Position numbers and translations under genes: made by a program
Origin: an uncultured Lentisphaerota bacterium
GTDB taxonomy: Bacteria > Verrucomicrobiota > Lentisphaeria > Victivallales > GWF2-50-93
Length of the DNA stretch: 59,304 nt
Assembly: GCA_903872565.1 (NCBI GenBank)
Contig: CAIQLG010000410.1
Span: 1 to 59,304, forward strand
Direction: 5' to 3'
Shown: in pieces, positions 26,433 to 34,992 of the stretch
Position numbering within the stretch: the first letter of the stretch is position 1
Layout of the letters: each line of letters begins with the position of its first letter
The notes under the pieces: generated by a model
The model's input: the letters and a program-made list of their open reading frames with translations, nothing else
What the model was told of the DNA's origin: nothing
The model's database searches: none

Positions 26433-28508
26433 ATGAAAAAGAAAACTAAGCTGTTGACAAGAAAGATGCTGATACCGGCGACAGTCAACGCGTTATTGAA
26501 ACTGAATCCGGTTTCACAAGTCAGGAATCCGGTCATGTTCATGGTTTATGTAGGTTCGATACTCTGCTCCTTCATTGCAATACATAATGTGGCCACAGGA
26601 ATTCCGGTAAATTCCGCGACGATACAGATCATCGTATGGCTATGGTTCACTGTGATTTTTGCGAATTTCGCGGAAAGCATAGCCGAGGCACAGGGCAAGG
26701 CAAGGGCTGACTCCCTGAAGAGAATGAGGAAGGATATGATCGCGCACCGCCTGCTGAAGTCGGGGAAAATTGAAGACGTGGGTGTCCATGACTTGCGCAG
26801 GGAAGATCTGGTTGTATGCAAAGCCGGTGATTCCATACCGGGAGACGGCGAGGTTGTCGAGGGAATCGCCAGCATTGACGAATCGGCGATCACCGGAGAA
26901 TCTGCGCCTGTCATTAGGGAGTTTGGAGGCGACAGGAGCGCTGTCACCGGGGGGACAAAAGTCATTTCCGACCGGATAGTGGTCCGGATAACGGCCGAAG
27001 CCGGCAATACTTTCATAGACAAGATAATTCTGATGGTGGAGAACGCTACCAGAAAGAAGACACCTGGGGAGATCTCCCTGACAATTCTCCTTGCGAGCCT
27101 TTCAATCATATTCCTTGTCACGGTCGTATCTCTTTATCCTTTCGCAGTCTATTCGGCAAAGGAATCGGGAGGTGGCCTGTCTATTCCAATAATATCCCTG
27201 ACAGCCCTTCTTGTGTGTCTGATACCCACTACGATAGGAAGTCTGCTTTCGGCGATCGGCATCTCGGGGATTTCACGTCTCATGTCACATAATATCATCG
27301 CGATGTCCGGAAGGGCCGTGGAGGCTTCCGGGGACATTGATGTGCTGCTTATCGACAAGACTGGCACTATCACGTATGGCAACAGGATGGCGAGCGAGCT
27401 CATTGCCGCTCCGGGAATTTCCGAGGCGCTGCTGGCCGAAACTGCGATGACCGCCTCATATGCGGATGAAACACCGGAAGGTCGTTCCATCGTGCAGTTC
27501 ATTCAGAAAAAATGCAATTTGAAAACACAGGACACTCCGGCGGCAGGCGGAATTTTCGTGCCGTTTTCCGCAAAGACAAGGATGAGCGGCGTTGACTTCA
27601 AGGAGGAATCGGCATGTGTCCGTAAAGGCGCATACGAATCTGTAAAGATCTGGGTGCTTTCGAAGGGCGGGACTTTCCCTGATGAAATAAGAAATGTCTG
27701 CGAAAAAATCTCGCGCAACGGCGGGACGCCGCTGGCTGTTTCCAAGGGGTCGAGGATCGTTGGAGTCATCCATCTGAAGGACGTGATAAAAAATGATATC
27801 AAGGAGCGTTTCTCGCGGCTCAGGGCTGTCGGAATCAGGACCATAATGATTACCGGAGACAATCCTCTGACTGCGGCAGCGATTGCGGCCGAATCGGGAG
27901 TAAGCGACTATATTGCCGAAGCCAGTCCGGAAGCCAAACTTGGATGCATAAGGCGAGAGCAGGCGGAAGGACATATGGTTGCAATGATAGGTGACGGTAC
28001 CAATGATGCTCCGGCGCTTGCACAGTCGGATGTCGGCGTAGTCATGGCTTCTGGCACGCAGACGGCACGCGAGGCGGGCAACATGGTGGACCTTGACAGC
28101 AATCCTACAAAACTCCTGGAAATGGTTGAGATTGGCAAGCAGCTTCTTATCACGAGGGGAACGCTGACCACATTTTCAATCGCGAATGACGTGGCCAAAT
28201 ATTTCGCGATACTGCCGGCACTTTTTGTCGGACTGTATGCGGAGGGCGGCGGAAAGGGACCGCTCTCCGCGTTGAACATAATGAGACTGGAATCTCCCGA
28301 GAGTGCCATATTGAGTGCTGTGATATTTAATGCACTCATAATAATTGCACTCATTCCTCTTGCACTGCGAGGTGTGAAATATGAGCCTGCGGGAGCGGAA
28401 GCGCTGTTGCAGAGAAACCTTCTGATCTATGGACTCGGGGGGCTTATTGCACCATTCATCGGCATAAAATTAATTGACATGGCAATTAAAGCATTTCACC
28501 TAATATAA
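26433..28508 (+). CDS. kdpB: Potassium-transporting P-type ATPase, catalytic subunit
   Basis: 691 residues. KdpB hydrolyses ATP and powers potassium uptake. The phosphorylated Asp308 lies in [18 protein letters not shown]. The TGES-type actuator motif is [11 protein letters not shown], and the hinge is [21 protein letters not shown]. Membrane helices surround the two cytoplasmic domains as in other KdpB proteins. It is the third gene of the operon. kdpC follows within 26 bases. Confidence 0.96.
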   Translation: MKKKTKLLTRKMLIPATVNALLKLNPVSQVRNPVMFMVYVGSILCSFIAIHNVATGIPVNSATIQIIVWLWFTVIFANFAESIAEAQGKARADSLKRMRKDMIAHRLLKSGKIEDVGVHDLRREDLVVCKAGDSIPGDGEVVEGIASIDESAITGESAPVIREFGGDRSAVTGGTKVISDRIVVRITAEAGNTFIDKIILMVENATRKKTPGEISLTILLASLSIIFLVTVVSLYPFAVYSAKESGGGLSIPIISLTALLVCLIPTTIGSLLSAIGISGISRLMSHNIIAMSGRAVEASGDIDVLLIDKTGTITYGNRMASELIAAPGISEALLAETAMTASYADETPEGRSIVQFIQKKCNLKTQDTPAAGGIFVPFSAKTRMSGVDFKEESACVRKGAYESVKIWVLSKGGTFPDEIRNVCEKISRNGGTPLAVSKGSRIVGVIHLKDVIKNDIKERFSRLRAVGIRTIMITGDNPLTAAAIAAESGVSDYIAEASPEAKLGCIRREQAEGHMVAMIGDGTNDAPALAQSDVGVVMASGTQTAREAGNMVDLDSNPTKLLEMVEIGKQLLITRGTLTTFSIANDVAKYFAILPALFVGLYAEGGGKGPLSALNIMRLESPESAILSAVIFNALIIIALIPLALRGVKYEPAGAEALLQRNLLIYGLGGLIAPFIGIKLIDMAIKAFHLI

Positions 28509-28533
28509 ATTTGAAATGGAGGAGAAAAAAATA

Positions 28534-29160
28534 ATGGAAACATCAAGGAATACAATGATTGCGCTGGCATACCTTTTTTTCGTGACGCTGATTACGGGAC
28601 TGCTATATCCGCTGGCGTTTACGCTTGTGGCAAATCTTGTTTTCTCGGCACAGTCAAATGGCAGCCTCATAATGGTAGGAGATGCGGTCAGGGGATCAAT
28701 GTTGATCGGCCAGGAATTCAAATCGGATAATTTTTTCCATGGGCGTCCATCCTGTTCGTCGTACGACACCATGGCATCTGGGGCTTCGAATTTAAGCGTG
28801 ACCAGCGCTGCATTGAAGACCGAGATTGACAAGCGCAGGGAGGGTTGGTTTAAAACATATGGGATAAGCAATATTCCGGAAGAAATGCTATATGCGTCGG
28901 CAAGCGGCCTTGATCCGGAAATAGGTGTAGAAGCCGCCTTGATCCAGATTGAACGCGTTTCAAAGGCAAGAGGATACGATGAATATCGAAAAAATCAATT
29001 GAAGGAGTATATTAGAAAAGAAACAGATCGAAGGGGCGCGGTTGTCCTTCATATGCCTCGTGTGAACGTGGTCGAGCTGAATCTGATGCTGGAAGGAAGA
29101 CGCCCGGAAGAAAACAAAGTTACAGAAACTGCCACGTCAAGGGGAGGAATTGCACCATGA
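28534..29160 (+). CDS. kdpC: Potassium-transporting ATPase, KdpC subunit
   Basis: About 208 residues. ATG 28534 is preferred to 28516 because GGAGGAG lies 9 bases before it. One N-terminal membrane helix (IALAYLFFVTLITGLLYPLAF) is followed by a periplasmic domain with the KdpC hallmarks FFHGRPS, SGASNLSVTSAAL and SGLDPEIGVEAALIQ. The second half of the usual YNP motif is altered (SSYDTM). KdpC stabilises KdpAB and supports potassium binding. It overlaps the next gene by ATGA. Confidence 0.93.
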   Translation: METSRNTMIALAYLFFVTLITGLLYPLAFTLVANLVFSAQSNGSLIMVGDAVRGSMLIGQEFKSDNFFHGRPSCSSYDTMASGASNLSVTSAALKTEIDKRREGWFKTYGISNIPEEMLYASASGLDPEIGVEAALIQIERVSKARGYDEYRKNQLKEYIRKETDRRGAVVLHMPRVNVVELNLMLEGRRPEENKVTETATSRGGIAP

Positions 29161-29903
29161 TGACAGACAAGAGAATACATCGGCTGATTGCAGTATTGAT
29201 CTCGCTGGCAGCACTTATGCTGATCACAGCAATCGCCAAAAATGTCGTTGGCCTCAACGCCAATACCGTGGCGCTGCTTTACCTTCTTGTCGTGCTCGCC
29301 ACGTCGGCCCTTGCTGATCTCACCTGTGGAATTTTGGTTGCTGTAGCATCCGGACTCCTTGTCAATTACTATTTTCTTCCACCCTTCGGAACATTCTATA
29401 TTGAAGCGCCGGAAGACTGGGTCTCGTTTGGGGCATATATCGTCACAGCAGTTGTGGTCAGCCATTTTGCCGCCACCGTCCGCCGGCGTGCCATGGAGGC
29501 AGGCCACCTGCAGACGCAATTGTCGCGACTTTCGCGGTTCACCGATGCACTTGTGTCGGTCCGAAAGGAGAATCTGACCCTTGAGATCGTGGCCAGTGAA
29601 CTGAGACAGGCTTATGATTTGAATTATTGTGCCATCTACCTCTTTGGCGAAACCGGCACCGCGAATCCGGTGTACTCCGGCACCAGGCCGTCGTGGTCGT
29701 CGCGGAGCGGAGGAGCCGCGCAGAATCTTCCGAATACACTTATGGACGTGGTTACCGAAGAAGGTTCCGACGTCCAATGTCTGTCCTTGAAGGATCAGGG
29801 GGAAACGATTGGAACGCTGGTGATAAGCCAAATCTCACTGCCGCGCGAGGTCGCGGAAGAGTTAGCCGCCATTGTTTCTCTCATCGTCAGGCAAAGGTGC
29901 TGA
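29157..29903 (+). CDS. DUF4118-GAF protein: kinase-less copy of the KdpD input module
   Basis: 248 residues. Residues about 10-110 form the DUF4118 four-helix membrane domain typical of KdpD (TVALLYLLVVLATSALADLT, NYYFLPPFGTFYIEAPEDW). A GAF-like domain follows (FTDALVSVRKENLTLEIVAS, LNYCAIYLFGETG, GETIGTLVIS). There is no histidine kinase, ATPase or universal-stress domain. KdpD itself has the same DUF4118-GAF order in its middle, so this is probably a duplicated sensor input. It overlaps kdpC by four bases and ends one base before the kdpD start, so it is part of the operon. Confidence 0.85.
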   Translation: MMTDKRIHRLIAVLISLAALMLITAIAKNVVGLNANTVALLYLLVVLATSALADLTCGILVAVASGLLVNYYFLPPFGTFYIEAPEDWVSFGAYIVTAVVVSHFAATVRRRAMEAGHLQTQLSRLSRFTDALVSVRKENLTLEIVASELRQAYDLNYCAIYLFGETGTANPVYSGTRPSWSSRSGGAAQNLPNTLMDVVTEEGSDVQCLSLKDQGETIGTLVISQISLPREVAEELAAIVSLIVRQRC

Positions 29904-29904
29904 A

Positions 29905-32571
29905 ATGGATTATGATGAACGTCCAGATCCTGATGAGCTGCTGTCGAAAATAATGAAGCGGCAGTCCGGCAGGGGGCGTTTTAAAATCTTTTTCGGGATG
30001 TCCCCCGGAGTCGGGAAGACATACTCGATGCTCAAGGAGGCCCGGGTGCTTCTTGACCGTGGGGAGGACGTTGTCATAGGGTGGATGGAATCCCATGGGA
30101 GGAAGGAGACCGACGAGCTTGCCGAAGGCATCGAGGCAATACCTGCGAAAACTGTCGAATACCGCGGGATCAGTCTTTCGGAAATGGATCCGGACGCGAT
30201 CCTTGCCAGGAAGCCTTCCTTTGCTCTGATAGACGAACTTGCCCACTCCAACGCTCCCGGGATGAGACATCCAAAGAGATACCATGACATCCAGGATCTG
30301 CTTGATGCAGGGATAAGCGTCTATACTACGGTGAACATCCAGCATCTTGAAACCATTGCGGACGTCGTGGAGGAGATTGCCGGCGTAAGGATAAACGAGA
30401 GGATACCTGATGTGGTTTTCGACCAGGCAGATGACATCCAGCTGGTGGATATTCCTCCCGAGGAGCTGATTGCCAGGCTTGAGGAGGGAAAGGTCTATAC
30501 CGGAGACAAGTCGCGCGATGCCATCGAGAATTTTTTCAGAAGGGAAAATCTCGCTGTTTTGCGGGAGCTCTCGCTCCGTCATGCGTCCCAGCTGGCAAGC
30601 CATCAACTCACGAATCTGCTGCGTGAAGACGGAAGCTCCATGCCGGTGGCAACCGTGCAGAACATATTGGTGGCAGTAAGCCCAAGCCCGAACAGCGAAT
30701 ACCTGATAAGATGGGCGCGCCGCTTCGCATACAGCATGAAGGCGAACTGGATCTGCATCCATGTCGAGACAGGCGTGCAGATGTCCGAATATGCCAAGGA
30801 CTGCCTGACGAAGAATTTGACACTTGCCCGGAACCTCGGGGCAACTGTGGTGAGCGTACCCGACGATGATGCCGTCAACGGGATACTTGAATATGCATCA
30901 AAAAGCAATGTGGCGAGCATCATAATCGGGAAAAGCGGTGTAAATGTGGCGAGACGAATCTTCCTTGGAAATACAATGTCCGAGAGAATAATCAGGGAAT
31001 CCGGAAAAATCTCGGTGATAACCGTGCAGGAAAAAGCATCCCGCGATGATTTCAGAAATCATCTGAAAAAGAAAATGGAAAGTTCCCGTCTATGGCAACA
31101 TGGATTTGCCGTGATCGCAATCAGCCTTGTTACAGCACTTAATTTCCTCGTTGTCCAGTTTGCCGGCTACTGGTCAGCCTCGATCTTCTATCTTGCGACA
31201 ATAAGCCTGCTGGCGCTCATTCTCGAACCCCGGCCTGTTTTTGCCGCGGCCTGTCTCTCCGCCATCTGCTGGGACTATTTCTTCATTCCGCCGCAATACA
31301 CGTTTGCGATAAGCAAGTTTGAGGACAACCTGATGTTCTGTCTTTATTTCCTCATCGCACTCACATCTGGCTGGATGACAAGCAAGCTCAAGAAAAATGA
31401 GAGGATGCTCAAAGTGAGGGAGCAGAGGATGTCGCTCATCAACGAACTTTCATCCGCACTTGAAAGGGTCAACGGCGCCAGAAATGCAGTCATGGCCGGA
31501 GTTGAATATGTTTCAAGGGCCTTCAAGGCGAGCGTGGTCGTGTTCCTGAAAAGAAATGACGATGACAGCCTCTGTGAAATACCTGTAAACCATGAAGGAT
31601 ATAAGCCCGATGACAAGGAGCTCTCCGCCGCAAAATACTGTTTTTCCACAGGGCAGTCCGCCGGACGTTTCACAACCACGCTGCCGGTTGTTTCCCATCA
31701 TTATGTCCCCATGGCGGCACCAGGCGGCACCATCGGTGTGATCGGGATCAGGCTTGACAATGAAAAAGTGATGACAGATGACCAGGAATCATTTCTTCTG
31801 ACGCTGGGCAGCACCATATCGCTTGCCGTGGAGCGAGAGATCCTCGCCGAGAAGAACAGGAATAATTTGCTTGTCCAGGAATCCGAAAGGCTTAGCCGGA
31901 TACTTCTCAATTTGATTTCCCATGAACTCAGGACTCCGCTTACAGTCATCCAGGGAAGTGCTTCGGCACTCATGGATTCTGAAACAGCGGAGGACAAGAC
32001 TTCCAGAGATCAGCTCGTCGAAGAGATTCTGACCAATGCAGTGAATCTTAACAGCATTGTTGAAAACCTGCTTTCCATGAACAGGCTCGAGTCCGGGAGA
32101 TTGAAGCTGAGAATGGAGAATACAGATTCTGAAGACTTGGTTTCACTGGCGTTGCGGCAGGTCAGAAAGGAACTTGGGAAAAGACCGGTAAAAATTATTA
32201 AGCCGGACATCCTTCCCTTAGTCAGATGCGACATTGTCCTGATCATCCAGGTGCTTGCAAACATTCTGCAGAACGCATCGCGATATACTGATGATGGTAC
32301 GCAGATTGAAATAAAAATAGAGATACTGGATGGCAACATGCATTTTGTCGTCCAGGATTTTGGTCCCGGAGTCAGGGAGGAGGAACTTCCTCACCTGTTC
32401 GACAAATTCTACAGGGGTGAGGGCGGAAAGAAAGGTGGAACCGGCCTGGGACTTTCAATTTGCAAGGGGATAATAGAAGCACATGCGGGAAGCATAGCCG
32501 CAAGAAACAGGACAGGCGGAGGTTTCGAGGTTGAATTCACACTGCCATTGGAAAAGGAGGCGCATAAATGA
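29905..32571 (+). CDS. kdpD: Osmosensitive potassium channel sensor histidine kinase
   Basis: About 888 residues, normal for KdpD. In order: KdpD N-domain with Walker A GMSPGVGKT (31-39) and Walker-B-like FALIDELAHSNAPG; universal-stress-like domain (NILVAVSPSPNSEYLIRWA); DUF4118 membrane domain (WDYFFIPPQYTFAISKFED); GAF; HisKA with His673 in LISHELRTPLT; HATPase with NILQNASRYT, DFGPGV and GGTGLGLSI. The kinase senses potassium limitation and phosphorylates KdpE. ATG 29905 with AAAGG upstream is chosen. The longer frame at 29872 overlaps the preceding gene. Confidence 0.96.
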   Translation: MDYDERPDPDELLSKIMKRQSGRGRFKIFFGMSPGVGKTYSMLKEARVLLDRGEDVVIGWMESHGRKETDELAEGIEAIPAKTVEYRGISLSEMDPDAILARKPSFALIDELAHSNAPGMRHPKRYHDIQDLLDAGISVYTTVNIQHLETIADVVEEIAGVRINERIPDVVFDQADDIQLVDIPPEELIARLEEGKVYTGDKSRDAIENFFRRENLAVLRELSLRHASQLASHQLTNLLREDGSSMPVATVQNILVAVSPSPNSEYLIRWARRFAYSMKANWICIHVETGVQMSEYAKDCLTKNLTLARNLGATVVSVPDDDAVNGILEYASKSNVASIIIGKSGVNVARRIFLGNTMSERIIRESGKISVITVQEKASRDDFRNHLKKKMESSRLWQHGFAVIAISLVTALNFLVVQFAGYWSASIFYLATISLLALILEPRPVFAAACLSAICWDYFFIPPQYTFAISKFEDNLMFCLYFLIALTSGWMTSKLKKNERMLKVREQRMSLINELSSALERVNGARNAVMAGVEYVSRAFKASVVVFLKRNDDDSLCEIPVNHEGYKPDDKELSAAKYCFSTGQSAGRFTTTLPVVSHHYVPMAAPGGTIGVIGIRLDNEKVMTDDQESFLLTLGSTISLAVEREILAEKNRNNLLVQESERLSRILLNLISHELRTPLTVIQGSASALMDSETAEDKTSRDQLVEEILTNAVNLNSIVENLLSMNRLESGRLKLRMENTDSEDLVSLALRQVRKELGKRPVKIIKPDILPLVRCDIVLIIQVLANILQNASRYTDDGTQIEIKIEILDGNMHFVVQDFGPGVREEELPHLFDKFYRGEGGKKGGTGLGLSICKGIIEAHAGSIAARNRTGGGFEVEFTLPLEKEAHK

Positions 32572-33248
32572 AACGAGTCCTAGTTATAGACGATGAAATC
32601 CATATACGGAGACTCCTCAGGATAAGCCTTGGGAAAAAGGAGTACGATGTGTTCGAGGCGGAAAATGGGGTTGACGGGATCCAGGAAGTCCAGAAAGCAC
32701 GCCCCGACATAATACTGCTCGATCTCAATCTCCCCGACAGAGATGGGCTTTCTGTCCTGCAGGAAATCAGGACATGGAGTTCGATACCGATAGTCATTCT
32801 CTCGGTCAGAAACACCGAGGAGGATATTGTCACTCTTCTTAATTCAGGTGCAGACGACTATCTTGTGAAGCCTTTCAACACCGAAGAACTTATCGCCCGC
32901 ATGAATGTGGCATTGAGGCACCAGAGACCAGATCTGAAGGAGACAACTTTTAAGACCGGAGATCTGACAATTGATTTTGAAAACAGGACGGTCAGCGTCA
33001 GGGAGCGGGAGATAAATGTGACGCCCACGGAATACAGCATCCTAAGTTTTCTTGCCCGCAATCCGGGAAGGATTGTCACGCAAGACAGTCTTCTGAAGGA
33101 AATATGGGGGCCGATATCCGATGCCGAAAGTGGAAGCCTCCGTGTGCATGTATCATCATTGAGAAAAAAGATTGAAACAGATCCTACACGTCCCGAACTT
33201 CTCATTACCGAACCAAGCATCGGATATCGCCTGGTCATAAGAAGATAA
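32568..33248 (+). CDS. kdpE: Response regulator of the KdpDE system
   Basis: 226 residues. The receiver has acidic residues in LVIDDEIHIRRLL, phospho-acceptor Asp52 in LLDLNLPDRDGL, and Lys in DDYLVKPFNTEELIAR. The C-terminal OmpR-type winged helix reads VTPTEYSILSFLARNPGRIV and ends SIGYRLVIRR. It overlaps kdpD by ATGA. Phosphorylated KdpE would activate kdp transcription, probably through the phased CTTAAC repeats at 24551-24588. Confidence 0.95.
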   Translation: MKRVLVIDDEIHIRRLLRISLGKKEYDVFEAENGVDGIQEVQKARPDIILLDLNLPDRDGLSVLQEIRTWSSIPIVILSVRNTEEDIVTLLNSGADDYLVKPFNTEELIARMNVALRHQRPDLKETTFKTGDLTIDFENRTVSVREREINVTPTEYSILSFLARNPGRIVTQDSLLKEIWGPISDAESGSLRVHVSSLRKKIETDPTRPELLITEPSIGYRLVIRR

Positions 33249-33262
33249 GCATCAGGTGAAAT

Positions 33263-33724
33263 ATGTTTCTCCATGAAGTTTTCAGAGCAGACAGGATAAG
33301 GCTTCACATCGAAGCTGAGGACAAGGAGCAGGTATTTGAGGAAATGGTCACCCATCTTGCAGGGTCTGTCCATGTCGGAAACAAGGATGAATTCCTCAAA
33401 GTCATAAGGGAGCGTGAAAACGTAATTTCCACCGGAATCAAGAATGGAATCGCAATTCCACATGGTAGAATTGACGATTTGGACAGGATTGTCGGAGTCC
33501 TGGGAATTTCCGACAAAGGGATAGAATACGGTTCACTGGACAATAATCCGGCAAGGATCATATTCTTGTTCATTAGCAGCAAGTCAAGACAGGATGAACA
33601 TCTGGCACTGCTGAAAAAAATTTCCAGAATCTCTGAAAATGTGAACTTCCGCAAAGATATCCTTCTCGCAAAAACTCCTGACTCGGCAAATAGGATTTTA
33701 ATGGAATATGAAATTAGTCTGTGA
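33263..33724 (+). CDS. PTS EIIA domain protein (PtsN / EIIA-Ntr-like)
   Basis: 153 residues, one EIIA (fructose/nitrogen-type) domain. Active His67 lies in STGIKNGIAIPHGRIDDL, the usual PtsN signature. Helices KEQVFEEMVTHLAG and EHLALLKKISRISENV are conserved. An AGGTGAAAT site precedes ATG, only 14 bases after kdpE, so it is the last gene of the operon. In E. coli dephosphorylated EIIA-Ntr is known to bind KdpD and stimulate it. That precedent, with this gene order, suggests it tunes KdpD here. No EI or NPr gene is in the window. Confidence 0.85.
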   Translation: MFLHEVFRADRIRLHIEAEDKEQVFEEMVTHLAGSVHVGNKDEFLKVIRERENVISTGIKNGIAIPHGRIDDLDRIVGVLGISDKGIEYGSLDNNPARIIFLFISSKSRQDEHLALLKKISRISENVNFRKDILLAKTPDSANRILMEYEISL

Positions 33725-33817
33725 GCATGAAAATCCTTAAGAATTAAATTGGCTCTATTTTATTGTCAGAGGAGTTTCTTGAATTCTTCAGGCGTGAAGT
33801 CCGTATTACAAAATGAT

Positions 33818-34633
33818 TTATTTTGCAGGTTCGCTTGGTTCGGCGGCGGCGGAGATGAGCATGTCCTTGAATCTCAAGTCGAGTATTCTGCCTTTGAGTT
33901 CCGAGGCGGAATTGTTCATGAAATAAAGATTGAGGCTTTTAAGTTTCTCATCGACATCTTTCGCGGGGAAGTATGCGGGAATCGCATCTATGCCGTTCTT
34001 GTAGTTGAAATATACGTGGATCTCGCCAGGGATGCCCAGATTTATCGTATTGACCTTTATGTCGGTGTACTTTGTAAGTGACAGCATAATTATCCTCAGT
34101 GACTCCTTCAGTTCCGGAATGACTGTTCCTGGAGCGTCGGTCTTTTTCAGTCTGATCCCGGTTATCACAGGCATCATGCCCTTTGACGGAAGTGTTTTGG
34201 CGGATTCCATCAGTATGGCATCCGAATCAACGACCCATCCGGATTTGGGACCATATAGGAAGGCTCTCGGGATTCTCTCGTTTATTTCAATCTGGAGAGT
34301 GTCCGGCAGGATTCTTGCGACTGTCGCCTTTTCTATATTCGGTTCATTGTCCAGTTTTCTAACCAGGTCGGACAGGTTGAGTGCGAAAAGGTTGGATCTT
34401 CCTTTTTCGAGTTTGAGCAGTTTCATTATTTCGTTTTCGTTGGAACGCCAGTAGCCTGAGCTGTTGACCATCACGCGGGTCAATACGAAATGCGGATTGC
34501 CCGAGAAGAGCGATCGGTTGGCCGCGAAGATGAAAAGCGTTGTGGACGTGGTGATGACCGCCAGGATGGAGACCACGAGGCCTACTCTGAATTCCGGCCT
34601 CTTGAACACTGGTACTTTCTGTTGCTGAGCCAT
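33818..34633 (-). CDS. ftsQ: Cell division protein FtsQ/DivIB
   Basis: 271 residues. A short cytoplasmic N-terminus, one membrane helix (VGLVVSILAVITTSTTLFIF), a POTRA domain (PHFVLTRVMVNSSGYW through IEKATVARILPDTLQIEINER) and the FtsQ beta domain follow. FtsQ links early and late divisome proteins in the periplasm. It stands alone, away from the rest of the division cluster (murC is 19 kb away), and ends convergent to the kdp operon with no clear terminator between. Two identical 22-bp repeats lie upstream of its start. Confidence 0.85.
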   Translation of the reverse strand: MAQQQKVPVFKRPEFRVGLVVSILAVITTSTTLFIFAANRSLFSGNPHFVLTRVMVNSSGYWRSNENEIMKLLKLEKGRSNLFALNLSDLVRKLDNEPNIEKATVARILPDTLQIEINERIPRAFLYGPKSGWVVDSDAILMESAKTLPSKGMMPVITGIRLKKTDAPGTVIPELKESLRIIMLSLTKYTDIKVNTINLGIPGEIHVYFNYKNGIDAIPAYFPAKDVDEKLKSLNLYFMNNSASELKGRILDLRFKDMLISAAAEPSEPAK

Positions 34634-34670
34634 TTGTAACTATCAATCTCCAATATTATTCCTGTATTCC

Positions 34671-34717
34671 AATTATAATAATGAGTACTGTTTATAATTA
34701 TAATAATGAGTACTGTT
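34671..34717. repeat. Tandem 22-bp direct repeat upstream of ftsQ
   Basis: AATTATAATAATGAGTACTG plus TT occurs at 34671-34692 and again, identical, at 34696-34717, with a 3-base spacer (25-base period). It contains the palindrome AGTACT. It starts 38 bases upstream of the ftsQ start codon. It could be an operator or a recent duplication. Confidence 0.6.
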
Positions 34718-34758
34718 AAGTTATTTCTATGAGACATATCAAGTAATTGACACAAACC

Positions 34759-34810
34759 TGTAGCCACGGCTGTGCCAGCCATGGCCGCCTCTGGCACAGA
34801 GGCGGCTACA
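34759..34810. repeat. TGTAGCC palindrome variant, copy 5
   Basis: TGTAGCCACGGCTGTGCCAGCC through GGCACAGAGGCGGCTACA keeps the outer TGTAGCC/GGCTACA arms of the 10.7 kb family. The centre is replaced by TGTGCCAGCC and CTGGCACAG, a different palindrome. It lies in the 359-base gap between ftsQ and carB, which otherwise shows only AT-rich sequence. Confidence 0.6.
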
Positions 34811-34992
34811 TCGTCTGCTTATTCACGCTGTTGTATATAGCTTAACTTAATGGCACTCATCATAAGAATAAGCCCGTCCTGCGATTTTTCAATGTTTACT
34901 TTTTAAGGTTTAAACATTAACACTTAATATTCATCCGATAAAGGAATTACTTCAATATTGGACATTCCGTGTTGGTCATTGGAAATTCATAT

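Noticed and set aside
24646-33724. Potassium/c-di-AMP riboswitch upstream of kdp
   Set aside because: The leader between the CTTAAC repeats and kdpF is too short and shows no matching helices.
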